Shown: positions 1-12,076 of the stretch, one piece after another | Numbering within the stretch: position 1 is the stretch's first letter | Layout of the letters: each line of letters begins with the position of its first letter | Source: Pelobates cultripes | Taxonomy: Eukaryota; Chordata; Amphibia; Anura; Pelobatidae | Reading direction: 5' to 3' | Length of the DNA stretch: 64,000 nt | Assembly: GCA_933207985.1 (NCBI GenBank) | Contig: OW240915.1 | Coordinates: 107,050,032 to 107,114,031, forward strand | Program-made: the position numbers and the translations under genes | The notes under the pieces: generated by a model | What the model was told of the DNA's origin: nothing | The model's input: the letters and a program-made list of their open reading frames with translations, nothing else | Databases searched by the model: none

Positions 1-2940
1 TCATATAGTCAGTCATTTGCTGTCTCTTTATACTGCGTGGGTGATAAAAAGCACCAGACATGGTTTCTGGAATGAGAGGGTTTTGTTTAGGTAGCTGTAG
101 TGAATACATAATAATGTATGCTTTCTGGGTATTAAAATTAACAATATGCTGCAATGAATATGGCTTTATTTTGATTTATATTACAGATGCCAAGGCCGTT
201 TAGGAGAAAGATTATATTACGTGCATATATATATGTATATGAAACATCACAGTAAGAATAGCTGAGGGAATCAAAGCTGCAATGTTATATATGTAATATG
301 TAACTATAGGAACACCATACCAATAATAAACCAATGCCATGGAATCACTTAAATTATGCATGCCTTGAAATCAGTAAAAGGTTTAAAAAGGTATGTAAAG
401 GCACTAACAAAGTTAATATCTTGTTAGAATCCAATCCTGAGCCTCAGCCCATTGTAAAAGATAAAAGCGAAGAACCACTCTAAGCAACAAAACCACTGCA
501 GCTTATTACTTACTTAGTGGTTATGTTAGCAAGAGTGCCCTGGCAACCTCGTCTAGTTTCACAAACACAGCTTATCAAGGTTTTGATATAAACCTAGGCA
601 TTCCAATCTCAACTGCACTGATTATGCTAAATTTTTACTTCCTTATTATCAAAGTAAAAATGTTTTCCATGCAGGCTTGTTCAGTCACAGCCAGGGAAGG
701 TGTGGATATGGCCACATAAACAAAATTGATTTAACTCCTAAATGACAGTGAATTGAGCAGAGATACTTCAGAGGCATCTTCTATACACCAAAACGGCTTC
801 ATTAAGATAAAGTTGTTTCGGCGACTATAGTGCCCCTTTAATTTCAGCCAGGGTGGATTAAATTAACACTTTCTTATTATCAATATAAATTACACATTAT
901 AAAAGCGGTTAAGCACATGCCTGAATGCACTGAAACAGGACTGAGAGGAAATTGCCTGAAATATAGAACAACTAAAATCATTGTGAAAGAAAATAACATT
1001 TGGTGATGTCAGTCAGTTTAAGATTTCAGGCAGTTAATGGTAAATTGTTAGTTCTTAGAATTCTTAATATTCACTTCATGTATCCCCTATTAAAAAAATG
1101 TTTTTGTCAGGGCTGAAAAATAAAATTAAACTTTAAAATCCACACATTTATCATGGAAGTGGGTTCCGCCATATTGGTTTCCTGTTAGTCATCTTCATAA
1201 ATGTTGCCCCTTTCTGCCACTGAATATGGTGGAATAGGAGAACCTTAAACAGCATTTGCATTGTGTTCATTGGCTGTGCCTGAATCAAATTATGATATCA
1301 ACTGCTCATTCTTTAATATATATTTTAAAAGAAAATTAAGTATAACAAGAAAAATAGGAAAAAACAAGTAATAGGTGATTTTCGATGTTTTATTCATTTC
1401 CAGAAAAGTGACAGTTCATTTCTAAATGTAAAACAATCAAGTCTTAAATATTATATATTCTATAAGAGGTGGTCTCATTTTGTTAACCTGTTTTATTGAG
1501 AATGATGTAATTCCAGATACCATTGGGAGCACAAACTGTCCCCAGAATGTTTTGAATGACAAGTCAAATAAAAAAAACATTCTGGCAAAAGCCTACTAAA
1601 TACACCGATATTCATTTGGGAAATTAACACGTAAATCACAAGGTTTTTGCACAAAAGCAGTTGTATTTATTTTGGGTTCCACTGTGTACCTTTGTTGACC
1701 TCACTTATATTTCACAAATTGCAAAGGTTTGTAAGCACTGACTGCTGACTTTGCAGTAATCTCTATTAAGGCTACTGCTCATTTTGTCAATTTAGAAATA
1801 GTAATTACATTAGTACATTAATTGTAGAAACACGATGAAAAATAATTCAAGAAATAATACATTTCACATAATGACAAAAATGGGTGTAATTTTGATGTGA
1901 AATTGTTTTCTTCAAGAATTTCAGAATTACATAAAAGTGCAATATTCCCCTAAAACTATTAGAATTTGAGATTTTATCTCCTGACTGTTGTGTTTTGATG
2001 GAATACACGGAAGTACACTGTAATTTTTTTTATTTTCTGTTATGAGACTTGTGGGCAATTTTAATACCTATCCTTATGCTATTTAATTGAGTTTCAACTT
2101 CCTTAATACCAGTTAAATTTGTATTTGCCCTTCCTCTTTTTCTCACCTATGCCATGATACCACCCCCCCCAAATGGATAGCTTTACTTCTGAGAACACAA
2201 GCCAGAATGCAGCTCCAGTACAATAAGCTACTTTGCAGATATTTGCCATGATCAGAGTGTTCCTTACTGAGACAATTAATCTACCTTCAACGCCCCTAGG
2301 GAGGTAAAATGAAGAAGCAGAAAAAGTAATGGCTCCTGCGAGATATTTACCTTTTCTTTGACATACTTCAACAGCAGGTTTCACCTCTACTTCCTCCTCC
2401 CACACGGTTCCCGGTGGTTGCTGGGAGGAAGTAACCGGGGCAGTCATTTTCTACCAGCATCTAACATTATCAGAGGGGGTCCCGGCCGCGCTGTTAAAGC
2501 GCAGCACTGACTGGGCCACCTAGAAATTTAAGAGCATGGGCTACCTGATGGGTCACTTCAATGCAGCCCCAGCGGTTACACATTTAAAAGGTGTAAACAT
2601 CAGAAAAATGTGATATTACACAAGTGTCATGTTTTAATAAACTTTATTTATTTTACAGAAAAAGTTAAAATGTGTAATATTGAAGCATATGTCCAGCAAA
2701 ACAGAAACAACAATTCTTACCTAACCCTAACAAGAGCCAATCAATAAATTTTGAACAAGTTGGCTGTTAATTTAAACATTTAAATACAAAGGCATGAAAA
2801 ATCCTTCGTTTATTTAATCAGCCACTGTAGAGAAAAGTCTGCAATAAAAAAATAAAAAAATAAATAAAAAAAAACACTCCACAACACTCTTGCTCTCTAT
2901 ATATTCCATCTTTTTAAATAAGATAATCTGAAATACTTAC
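1..2940. other. Part of the last VPS41 intron; no gene identified
   Basis: AT-rich non-coding sequence. I searched the minus strand for the missing RING end (Q-F-C-N-I-C) and did not find it. A short end of a T2-like MITE (ACTATAGTGCCCCTTTAA) is at about 803-842. The only notable local feature is a small CpG-rich patch at about 2400-2515. Confidence 0.6.
2330..2447 (-). other. Unrecognised short ORF start in a CpG-rich patch (possible cryptic exon)
   Basis: The minus strand begins MTAPVTSSQQPPGTVWEEE and runs to EVCQRK, where AAAAG|GTAAATAT resembles a splice donor. The surrounding 2400-2515 has unusually many CpG dinucleotides for this window. I recognise no protein family. It lies inside the presumed last VPS41 intron, so it could be a nested first exon, an unclassified repeat, or chance. 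Confidence 0.15.
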
Positions 2941-3020
2941 ACTAGTAGTAACAGGCAGGCACTCTCTGTGGAACATATGTCTGCAATTAAATACCACCAC
3001 ACCAAGTGGTTTGGAAGAAT
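2941..3020 (-). CDS. vps41: VPS41 coding exon, central RING-H2 ligands
   Basis: It reads (G)AT-SSKPLGVVVFNCRHMFHREC and ends LPVTTS, in phase 0 at a GTAAGTATT donor. The acceptor is TCTCTTACAG. C-x-H-x2-H-x2-C are the middle RING ligands, essential for the membrane/HOPS function of the C-terminus. The final exon, expected to carry the CNIC pair and a short tail, could not be found between 2940 and 1, so it probably lies outside the window. Confidence 0.95.
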
Positions 3021-3499
3021 CTGTAAGAGACATAAAAAAAAATAGATTAAAAAGAATGCAAAATAACAATAATTACAGCAATTCCAATTATTCCAGAAAA
3101 AGAAAAAACAATTCTTCTTGACTCCATAATGGCAATTATTTCCCTGGATCAACAGCCTGTTCACGTACATATTTATTATATCCATGTCTTAGAAATTCAT
3201 GTAAAATATAAAATGAAAAGATATACAATAGCTATTCACAAAATAATATAATTATTAATAACATTAGTAATCATATTTTATCGCACCCACCCTGCTCCCA
3301 GCTTACTTTATAGTATGCTTCTCTAGGTGCTTGACATTTTCTCAAATTATCTCCTCAGTCACTAAAAATGCTCTTCAAAGTTCTCTGGTCATTACCTTCA
3401 AATTCCTCCTGATCCCTCTTGTCTAAGCTCTCGATGGATCATAGACTGTTTAGCGAAGTACTTTATACAATAGAGATGTGAATTCTCAATAGTTCCGCT

Positions 3500-4590
3500 T
3501 TTGTCATGACAGGCCATATTTTAGGATCCTGTACCGCATTTGGAGACACCAGGGAACTTTCACCAGGTACACTTCTTTTCTGGGTGAACCGACCCAAAGA
3601 CCTGGTGATGCATTTTCGCAACAGCACTGATAAAGCAGAAGTGCTGGCTGTTCTTTAAGGGACTACCCCATACACCTTTCAAAACATGCCCTTAAAGTTC
3701 TGCGTTCTTCTTTTAGGAGATATTCTACAATGGAGGCAGGTCATGCAACCCTTCACAGCCTTGCTTATGGGCCACGGCATTTGATACGGGTGGCGGTCTC
3801 CAAGAGCTCTGCAAGTCATCCAAGGGGATACCACTCATTCAGTGCTGGATGTACAGAGAGCAACTCCTCTCCTGGACACACTAGGCCTACTGCAGGAGTC
3901 CTTGACACAACCTAGCTCAGCAGTATACAGATGGGACCCGGTCAAAGTCACTACCTTAGACTATGGGTCATACATTTGGTGTTACACTTCTTCCCAAAGA
4001 CTTGAGCCCCATGCGGTTCAATGGTTCTTTATTTTTATTTTTACACATTTTATCATTTAGTTTCTTAGATTCGTACTAAGACCCACTGTAAAGCGTACCT
4101 TGCTTATGTGTGCCCTATCAGCCAAGTTCCACAGCCCCTCTCATCTAACTAATGGTTTTAGAGGTCAGTGGCATGGTTTAACGTAGCCCAGAGGTATAAT
4201 CATTTAAAAGCTACTGTATGTTGTTCTAAGCACCCTTACTCTCAGCAGCACAGCTGGTGGATTGTCTAAAGGGATGCCACGTCAGGTATTTAATTTGTTT
4301 TTCTAATAGTTTGTGTTATTAATGCTTGTTTTTGTTTCCTTTATGTAACTGCTGGGCTTAGATGGCCATTATCTGTAACAGTTTTCTGTTAAACCCCATT
4401 GCGCTAGACAATGTATATCTATTCACCCATAAAACCATTGGCTCATGGGTTAATTTTTCAGGACATTGTGTTTTAATGTCTGCGTATACTGCTTATGCCT
4501 TTATTTCTATGTCTATTTTGTACCATCTGCATTTGACCTCTCTGACACTAATGAATTTTAAAAACATAAAAATAAAGAATAAAAAATAAA
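3500..4590 (+). pseudogene. L1-type LINE relic: ORF1p C-terminal domain and A-rich tail
   Basis: Around 3555-3665 the plus strand reads LLFWVNRPKDLVMHFRNSTD. After a stop, 3800-3930 reads GDTTHSVLDVQRATPLLDTL. The order (RPKD-like RNA-binding segment, then the C-terminal domain with LLDTLGL) resembles ORF1p of amphibian L1/Tx1 LINEs. Stops and frame changes show it is dead. The sequence continues non-coding to an A-rich tail near 4555-4590, as if most of ORF2 were deleted. Confidence 0.45.
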
Positions 4591-5437
4591 CACTGTTATG
4601 TGGAAAATTTTTTGAAAGGCACGTCACGTCCTATTCATTTTAGTTTGTTTTGTGAAAACTATTTCAAATAACCAACAGAAATTGTACAGAAACCAATTAA
4701 TACAGAACATTTAACTTGAAACAGATATTCATAACATTTACTTGTGCTGTTTTGCAAGCTAGTGAGCAAAAACTCATACAATGATATTTCTTATTTTTTC
4801 ACTCCGATATCAACATTCATTTTCTGGCACAACGTCTTTAATATAATATAGAGTAGTTATATGTAAATGGGGGAAAAGTACACTGCATTACTGTTAAGAG
4901 AATTTGGTGATTTATTTTAACTGCTGCACATTTTCATTGATCATGCATATAATTCCATATTTTTGCATTTGTTCATCGTAGAACCCAAATGCTTTGTACT
5001 TATGCTTAAATTATAAATGGTATAAAAGGTAACCAGAAACAAGCTAGCAGCATTAATGTTGGCAATAAAGCAACATTAGTGGCAAAATTTGACTTTTTTG
5101 TATGTCCTATAATAAAACCAGACATCTTGGCACATCTGTAATGGCACATCTGACAGTAATTATGTTACATTAAAAACATTTTTTTTTAAATCTGATACAA
5201 GTGTATGTCAAAAGAAGCTCAATTGCTATTAAATCTGTCTCTGCACACAGTGTTCAAAAGTGAAACAGTAATAAAAATATATATTTGATCTACTGATACA
5301 CTGGCACCTGCTTTTTTTGCTCTTCAAAGACAATGCCACTGCTACAAAAGTAGAATGTGGACCTGTTAACCTCAATTTTATGGCCGCTACAGGCTGTACT
5401 GTATTAACCCATCTAGCACTTAGCTGATCGTCTAGAG

Positions 5438-6186
5438 CAGGCGTAGTCAACCTTTTAATACCTACTACCCACTTTTGTATCTTTGTTGATGGTAACGTGC
5501 GTGTGTGAGGGAGACAGGAGACAATGCATGTGAGGGGGACAGTCTGTATGTGGTGTGTGAAAGGTTTGTGTAGGTGGGTGAGATGTGAAAATATCTTGTC
5601 TCCCTCATCCCAGTACATGTGAGGGGGGCAGTCTGTGTGTGTGTGTGTGTGTGTGTGTGAGGCAGGCAGTCTGTGTGTGTGTGTGTGTGTGTGTGTGGTG
5701 TAGTGTGTCTTAAAGGTGCATAGGGTCTATGCTGTGTGTAGGTGGGTGAGATGTGAAAATCTATCTTAATGTCTCCCCCTCCATCCTTCTTACTTTTTTA
5801 CCAGGTGGGGGGACAAAATGCTACAAGCCCTGGTGGTCCTGTGGTGGCATGTTCACTTTAGCCTGCAGCTCCTCCAGCTACAGGCTGACTCTCCTGTCCT
5901 CCTGCGAGCATTGTACTGTATCGCAGCATTGCCATGGTAACATGTGGCAATGCTCCGACCAGCTTGCTCGTGGGAGGAACACGGAGCCTCACAGTGCCAG
6001 CGGGCCGATGAGGGAGATCCTTGATCTCACCAGTCGAGAGGGCTTACAACAAGGCTGGATCTTCCCTGCCGGCCTTGTTTTACAGCCATTGAGGCCCACT
6101 GCGTATTTTCTGCAGAACTCACCACTGCCCACCTGAAATCCCAAACCACTCACTAGTGGGCGGTAGGGACCAGGTTGCCTACCCCT
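5438..6186. mobile_element. hAT-type non-autonomous element with 8-bp duplication
   Basis: The ends are CAGGCGTAGTCAACCTTTT and, inverted, CAGGGGTAGGCAACCTGG, a typical hAT terminal pattern. Flanks are gtctagag (5430-5437) and atctagag (6187-6194), matching at 7 of 8 bases, as expected for a hAT target duplication. The interior has a TG microsatellite (about 5633-5697) and no transposase. Confidence 0.8.
5633..5697. repeat. (TG)n microsatellite inside the hAT element
   Basis: Two uninterrupted GT runs are separated by a short gaggcaggcagtct spacer that also occurs just upstream, so a longer unit was duplicated around the microsatellite. Confidence 0.9.
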
Positions 6187-6399
6187 GATCTAGAGACAGG
6201 CACAGAAGTCTCCTACCTCTCAAGACAAGTGTGAAGCTGGCCCCCCTACAATTGGCACAAATAAAAAATCCACTGTATTTCATTAGTGCTATGTTTGTGG
6301 TGTTTGGTGCTGTAAAAATTAAGATTTGTGCTGATATTATTACGATAAAAGCAATTATTTTTTGAGCTATTACCGAATAATTTAAAGTCACCAAAATTC

Positions 6400-7900
6400 A
6401 CCCAGACCCAATTTAAGAGCCAAAAGACATGAAACTGGGCTGCTTGGTTAATCTTGCATTTGTGCTGATTTGTGGCATTTAAATCAGTTTGTTTTTTTGC
6501 CAGAAAAAAGTGGGCAAGGTTTGATCATATATAATGTTAAAAATATCCAAAACAAAACTTACACAAATGTGAATTTTGGCGCACAAATCAGCACAAATGA
6601 ATGGTATATTTGGTTTTAAAATGTAATAATATCTTGGGCAAAGTGGGCGGAATTTGGCACAAATGTTCAGTACAAACAAATGGTATATTTGATTTTAAAA
6701 TTTAATAACATGGTGTGGCGGAACCAACCTCGCCACTGTGCACTGGAGAAGCCTGGTTGCTCGCCTGCTCCCTTTAGACTATGGCCCCTGTTCTTTTACC
6801 CTGCAGAAAGGCTGGTTTGTGCCTTTCTGCGGACTGTTAAAGCCATGCTACCCAGATAGCTACGCCATGGAGCCCAGCCGTATACTGAAAGACTGTATGA
6901 AAGACTTTGGCTCCATGGCGATTGAACTGTATGTATGTGATCTGAGCGCCATCCGGTAATAATGTGCGCTCAGATCTAAGCTATCTGGGGATAGGTAGAA
7001 TGTCTGTATTTTATGTAATAAAGGTAACCTTGTGTATTTTATTGTATTTTACTTTCTTTTTACTGCCATGTGCTTAATGGAGTTTTGCCTCTGTCCTTGG
7101 AGATAATTGGATTACTTCTCAATTATCTCCAGGATAGAAGACTCTGTGGAACTGGTCTTGGGCAGAAAAGCCATGCTTCATTTGGTCACAAAGGACTTCG
7201 ATCTATCTTTTGAACCAATGGACCAATTTGGATGATTTTGACATATGTTTGTATTTGGAGTATGCTGATTCAGAAAATATTTTATGTGAATGTGATGCAT
7301 ACTTTCAAAGTTATGAATAATGTGGAAAAACTGTATTCCTCTGCCTGTGATAATTATATCACCCATTGTGTTCAGTAATCATATCACAGGCAGAGGGGAG
7401 GATTTTGTGTGGGAGTGTCCGTGTGTATTGTACGGATTGATTGGTTGTTCTGTAAAACCCTGTGGGCAGTACTATGTTTGTGGATTGGGAATAAAAGAGG
7501 TTGTATGTACCAGGTCAGTCAGATTCTGCTTGACCCTCAAACGAAGTGTGGTCTCGTTAGCGGGGGAATTGGATTGTATGCTGACTGCCAGGAGTGTAAC
7601 CCTTTCGTATGGTTTTCCTGTTTGGATATTTCCAGTGTTCACGTGTTTCCAGTTCGGGAGATCGGTGCTTACAGTAGCTGTCGGTGTATCTGGAAAGGGG
7701 AATATCGCCTAAACAGTTTTTAACCTCTGGTGAGCAAAACGGTCCGTTACACTTACGCAAAGTAAGCAGGGTTTGATCAAACAATAATGCTTAATATTTC
7801 CAAAACCAAAATGGCACAAGAGTTTACTATATAGCACAAATAAGAACAAATGAATGGTATATTTGAATAGCTCAAAGTAAGTGTAGTTTGATTATATTGT
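6400..7900. repeat. Diverged tandem repeat (unit about 120 bases) split by a solo LTR
   Basis: The motifs GGTATATTTG, GCACAAAT and AAGTGGGC recur near 6500-6530, 6590-6650 and 6672-6700. They recur again after the LTR at 7760-7880, each unit containing a gggttTGATCA-type segment. The copies are clearly diverged. I do not recognise the family. Confidence 0.6.
6714..7751. mobile_element. Probable solo LTR (Gypsy-like), 1038 bases
   Basis: The stretch begins TGTGGCGGAACC and ends GGTCCGTTACA, an imperfect inverted TG...CA pair like vertebrate Gypsy LTRs. It contains AATAAA (about 7016), a second AATAAAAG (about 7487) and a strong hairpin: CCTCTGCCTGTGATA at 7338-7352 pairs with 7382-7396. It interrupts an older tandem repeat, which supports insertion. 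No 4-6-base target duplication is visible (catgg versus cttac), so the borders may have decayed. Confidence 0.6.
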
Positions 7901-8792
7901 AGCCTGTGCTCTCGATGATTTAGGAATTCGAAAACATCCATCTAGCCACACAACTTTTGTCTGCCTTAGGGTTAGAAGGCGCCACAGGAGGTACGGATGC
8001 CAACTTTACACAGCAGACTGAAATGGGATGACAGGCTACATAATTTTACATAACAAAAGACAAACTGTTATAACTAAAAAAAGCTCAAAAACTGTTTTAT
8101 GGCACAAACCCAGCACTAACCAACCAGTTTTATGTGTTTCGTCTGTTGTAAGGGGGCTGGGTGACCTTTGTTTAATCATTGACTCAAAAAACAATTGCTA
8201 TTATCTTAATAATAAAAGGAGCACACATTTTAAATCGTATGACACACAATACCACAAATACAGAATGAAACAGTTTCTGTTGAGACGATCTTTTTATGCC
8301 CACTACAACCAATACGATACACTAGTTAAAACCAGCTTGAATTACTTGCTTTGCTTGTGTAAAGATGACAATGTCCAAGATGAGGCTATCACTGTGCTTA
8401 TCACTGTGACTGTCAAGAGGCATGCTGCCTGACAATGCTATAGGCAAAATCAAACAGCATTATAATTACTGGAGGGATGAAAAAATTATACTGCTTACAG
8501 TTTATAAAATAAAAATATGTGGCCGGCATTACTTTGCTATATCTCCATTTCTGATTTGTTTGAGTATTCATTATTAGCTCTTATATTGGTCCCGTTGTCC
8601 GTCTGGTGAGCACAATTAAGTGATTTACTACTGCTTCTATGTTATACAAAGACCTTCAGTGTTTGTGGTTTGTTAATTTGCTCGCTCATAATTCCACATC
8701 TTGTCTATTTTGGACGTTAATTTATTTTAGTGGTTATATTCGTACTGCCAGTCGAATGCTAAAAATAAAAGCAGTAATAAAAATAATAGTAC

Positions 8793-8837
8793 CTGAGGGA
8801 AGAATAGAAGACAGGCATGCTTCACAGATTTTCTCAT
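8793..8837 (-). CDS. vps41: VPS41 micro-exon, first zinc ligands of the RING finger
   Basis: This 45-base exon reads (G)AT-EKICEACLSSILPS plus G. C-E-A-C supplies the first zinc-ligand pair of the RING-H2 domain. The acceptor is TTTCTCTTACAG, with a plausible CTTAAC branch site about 30 bases upstream; the donor is GTACTATT. The terminal repeat of a Tc1 element ends only 98 bases upstream of this acceptor. Confidence 0.93.
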
Positions 8838-9379
8838 CTGTAAGAGAAAATATTATTTGGTTAAGTTTATAATTATGCCATATGCCAGAAAACATTTCAA
8901 AATAATATGCCAAATTAGACTGCAATTACGGGTGATACTCGAAAAAATTAGAATATCGTGCATAAGTTCATTTATTTCAGTAATGCAACGTAAAAAGGGA
9001 AACTAATATATGAGATAGACGCATTACATGCAAAGCAAGATAGTTCAAGCCGTGATTTGTCATAAGTGCGATGATTATGGCTTACAGCTCATGAAAACCT
9101 CAAATCCACAATCTCAGTAAATTAGAAACATAGAATGTGACGGCAGATACGAACCATTCGGCCCATCTAGTCTGCCCAATTTTCTAAATACTTTCATTAG
9201 TCCTTGGCCTTATCTTATAGTTAGGATAGCCTTATGCCTTATGCCACACATGCTTAAACTCCTTTACTGTGTTAACCTATACCACATAGGCTGGAAGGCT
9301 ATTCCATGCATCCACTACCCTCTCAGTAAAGTAATACTTCCTGTTATTATTTTTAAACCTTTGCCCCTCTAATTTAAGA

Positions 9380-11830
9380 CTATGTCCTCTTGTTGTGGTA
9401 GCTTTTCTTCTTCTTAAATATGGTCTCCTCCTTTATTGTGTTGATTCCATTTATGTATTTAAATGTTTCGATCATATCCCCCCTGTCTCGTCTTTCCTCC
9501 AAGCTATACATGTTAAGATCCTTTAACCTTTCCTTGTAAGTTTTATCCTGCAATCCAGGAACCAGTTTAGTAACCCTTCTCTGAACTCTCTCTAAAGTAT
9601 CAATATCCTTCTGAAGATACGGTCTCCAGTACTGCGTACAATACTCCAAGTGAGGTCTCACCAGTGTTCTGTACAATGACATGAGCACTTCCCTCTTTCT
9701 ACTGCTAATACCTCTCCCTATACAACCAAGCATTCTGCTAGCATTTCATGCTGCTCTATTACATTGTCTGCCTACCTTTAAGTCTATCAAATATTCTGTA
9801 CTCTGCCCTTGGGTTTTTACGTCCAAGATGCATTATCTTGCACTTATCCACATTAAATGTCAGTTGCCACACCTCTGACCATTTTTCTAGTTTACCGAAA
9901 TCATTTGCCATTTGGCTTATCCCTCCTGGAACATCAACCCTGTTACATATCTTAGTATCATAAGCAAAAAGACATACCTTACCATCAAGTCCTTCTGCAA
10001 TATCACTAATAAAAATATTAAAGAGAATGGGTCCAAGTACAGATCCCTGAGGTACCCCACTGGTGACAAGCCCAAGCTTCGAATATACTCCATTGACTAC
10101 AACCCTCTGTTGCCTGTCACTCAGCCACTGCCTTACCCATTCAACAATATTGGAATCCAAACTTAAAGATTGCAGTTTATTGATAAGCCTTCTATGTGCA
10201 ACAGTGTCAAAAGCCTTACTGAAATCTAGGTAAGCAATGTCCTGCACCACCCTGATCTATAATTTTAGTTACCCAATCAAAAAAATCAATAAGATTAGTT
10301 TGGCATGATCTCCCTGAAGTAAACCCATGTTGTCTCTGATCTTGAAATCCATGTGTTTTTAGATGTTCAACAATCCTATCCTTTAACATGGTTTCCATTA
10401 CTTTCCCCACTACTGAAGTAAGGCTTACTGGCCTATAGTTGCCTGACTCCTCCCTACTACCTTTCTTGTGGATGGGCACAACATTCGCTAACTTCCAATC
10501 TTCTGGGACTACTCCTGTTTACAATGATTGGTTAAATAAATCTGTTAATGGTTTTGCTAGTACACCACTAAGATCTTTTAATAACTTTGGGTGTATTCCA
10601 TCAGGTCCCATTGACTTATTTGTCTTTACTTTTGACAGCTGAAATAAAACATCTTCCTCTGTAAACTCACATGTAATAAATGGCTCATTTGTCCCTTTTC
10701 CTAACTGATGTCCCTTTCCTTCATTTTCATCTGTAAACACTGAACAAAAATATTCATTGAGGCAGTCAGCTAGACCTTTATCCTCTTCTACATACCTTCC
10801 TTCTTTTGGTTTTAATCTAACTAATCCTTGTTTTACTTTCCTTTTCTCATTTATGTATCTAAAAAATGTTTTGTCCCCCCTTTTTTTTTTTTTACTGACT
10901 GTGCTATTTTCTCTTCTGTATTTGGAAGCTCTAACTTGCTTAGTCTTTTTCTGCCTAATCTTATAGATCCTTCTGTCTTCCTCACTCTGGGTTCTTTTAT
11001 AATTACTAAATGCTAACGTTTTGTTTTTTACCACCACAGTGGTTTCTTTAATTTTTTTGTTTTTACTGACAAGCCTAATGCAATTTTCTGTTGCCTTCAG
11101 CAGTGCAACTTTTGAATAATCCCATTTCTCTTGGTCTCCATTTAAATTGCTTCAATTTGATGACTCATTTACACATATTCTAATTTTAGAAAAGTCTGTT
11201 TTTCTAAAGTCTAAAACTTTTGTTTTTGTGTGGTGTGACTCAGTCACTGTTCTTATATTAAACCACACTGACTGATGATCACCGGATCCTAAACTTTCAC
11301 CTACAGTAATATCGGACACACAATCTCCATTTGTTAACACTAAATCTAGTATGGCCTCCTGACGAGTTGGCTCCTCAATGACTTGTTTTAGAGACAATCC
11401 CAGTAGGGAGTTTAGAATATGTGTGCTCCTGGCACAAGTAGCTAATTTTGTTTTCCAATTCACATCAGGAAGATTAAAGTCTTCCCCCTTCATTGTCATT
11501 TAAGCTATTTCCTCAAATAGTTGATTATCTAACTCTTCTATTTGTCCTGGGGGCCTATAAATCACACCTACACAAGTTACTGTGTGATTACCAAATTCTA
11601 ACGTAACCCAAACGGACTCTATGTTTGCCTCACTAACTTTTATTAGGCTAGATTTTATGCTATCCTTCAAATACAGGGCCACCCCTCCCCCTTTCTTACC
11701 TTCCCTGTCTTTTCTATATAAAGACTACCCTTGTATTGCTATGTCCCAGTCATTTTACCATGTCTTAGTAACAGCAACTAAATCTACATTATCCCCCAAC
11801 AACAACTGCTTTCTATTAGGCCTCACCTCA
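9380..11830 (-). pseudogene. LINE endonuclease-reverse transcriptase ORF, frameshifted
   Basis: Order on the minus strand: LVAVTKTW (endonuclease start, near 11755-11780), KGGGVALYLKDS, GVIYRPPG, EDFNLPDVNW, LDLVLTNG, GSGDHQSV; then [72 protein letters not shown] and CLFAYDTKI. The catalytic F-A-D-D box has become F-A-Y-D, so the enzyme is dead even without the several frame breaks. Domain order fits CR1/L2 elements. Confidence 0.88.
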
Positions 11831-11840
11831 GTCTCCAAGC

Positions 11841-12076
11841 CTGTCTCCACCACACCACTACCCTCAGTGCCTGAGCCTGTCTCCACAGCACCACTACCCT
11901 CAGTGCCTGAGTCGGTCTCCTCAACACCACTACCCTCAGTGCCTGAGCCTGTCTCCACAGCACCACTACCCTCAGTGCCTGAGCCGGTCTCCACAACACC
12001 ACTACCCTCAGTGCCTGTCTCCATAACACCACTATCCTCAGTACCTGAGCCTGTCTCCATAACACCATTACACTCT
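11841..12076 (-). repeat. 36-bp coding minisatellite in the LINE, about 7 copies
   Basis: On the plus strand, units of the form CCTGAGCCTGTCTCCACAGC + ACCACTACCCTCAGTG (36 bases) begin at about 11841 (short), 11871, 11907, 11943, 11979, 12015 (short) and 12045. The length is a multiple of three, so the minus-strand frame stays open as a 12-residue repeat of the form TEGSGVVETGSG. It lies just upstream of the endonuclease domain. Confidence 0.9.

Noticed and set aside
1381..1425. Minus-strand LEMN-like reading as the VPS41 C-terminus
   Set aside because: An in-frame stop follows the only acceptor-like AG, and the CNIC motif is absent.
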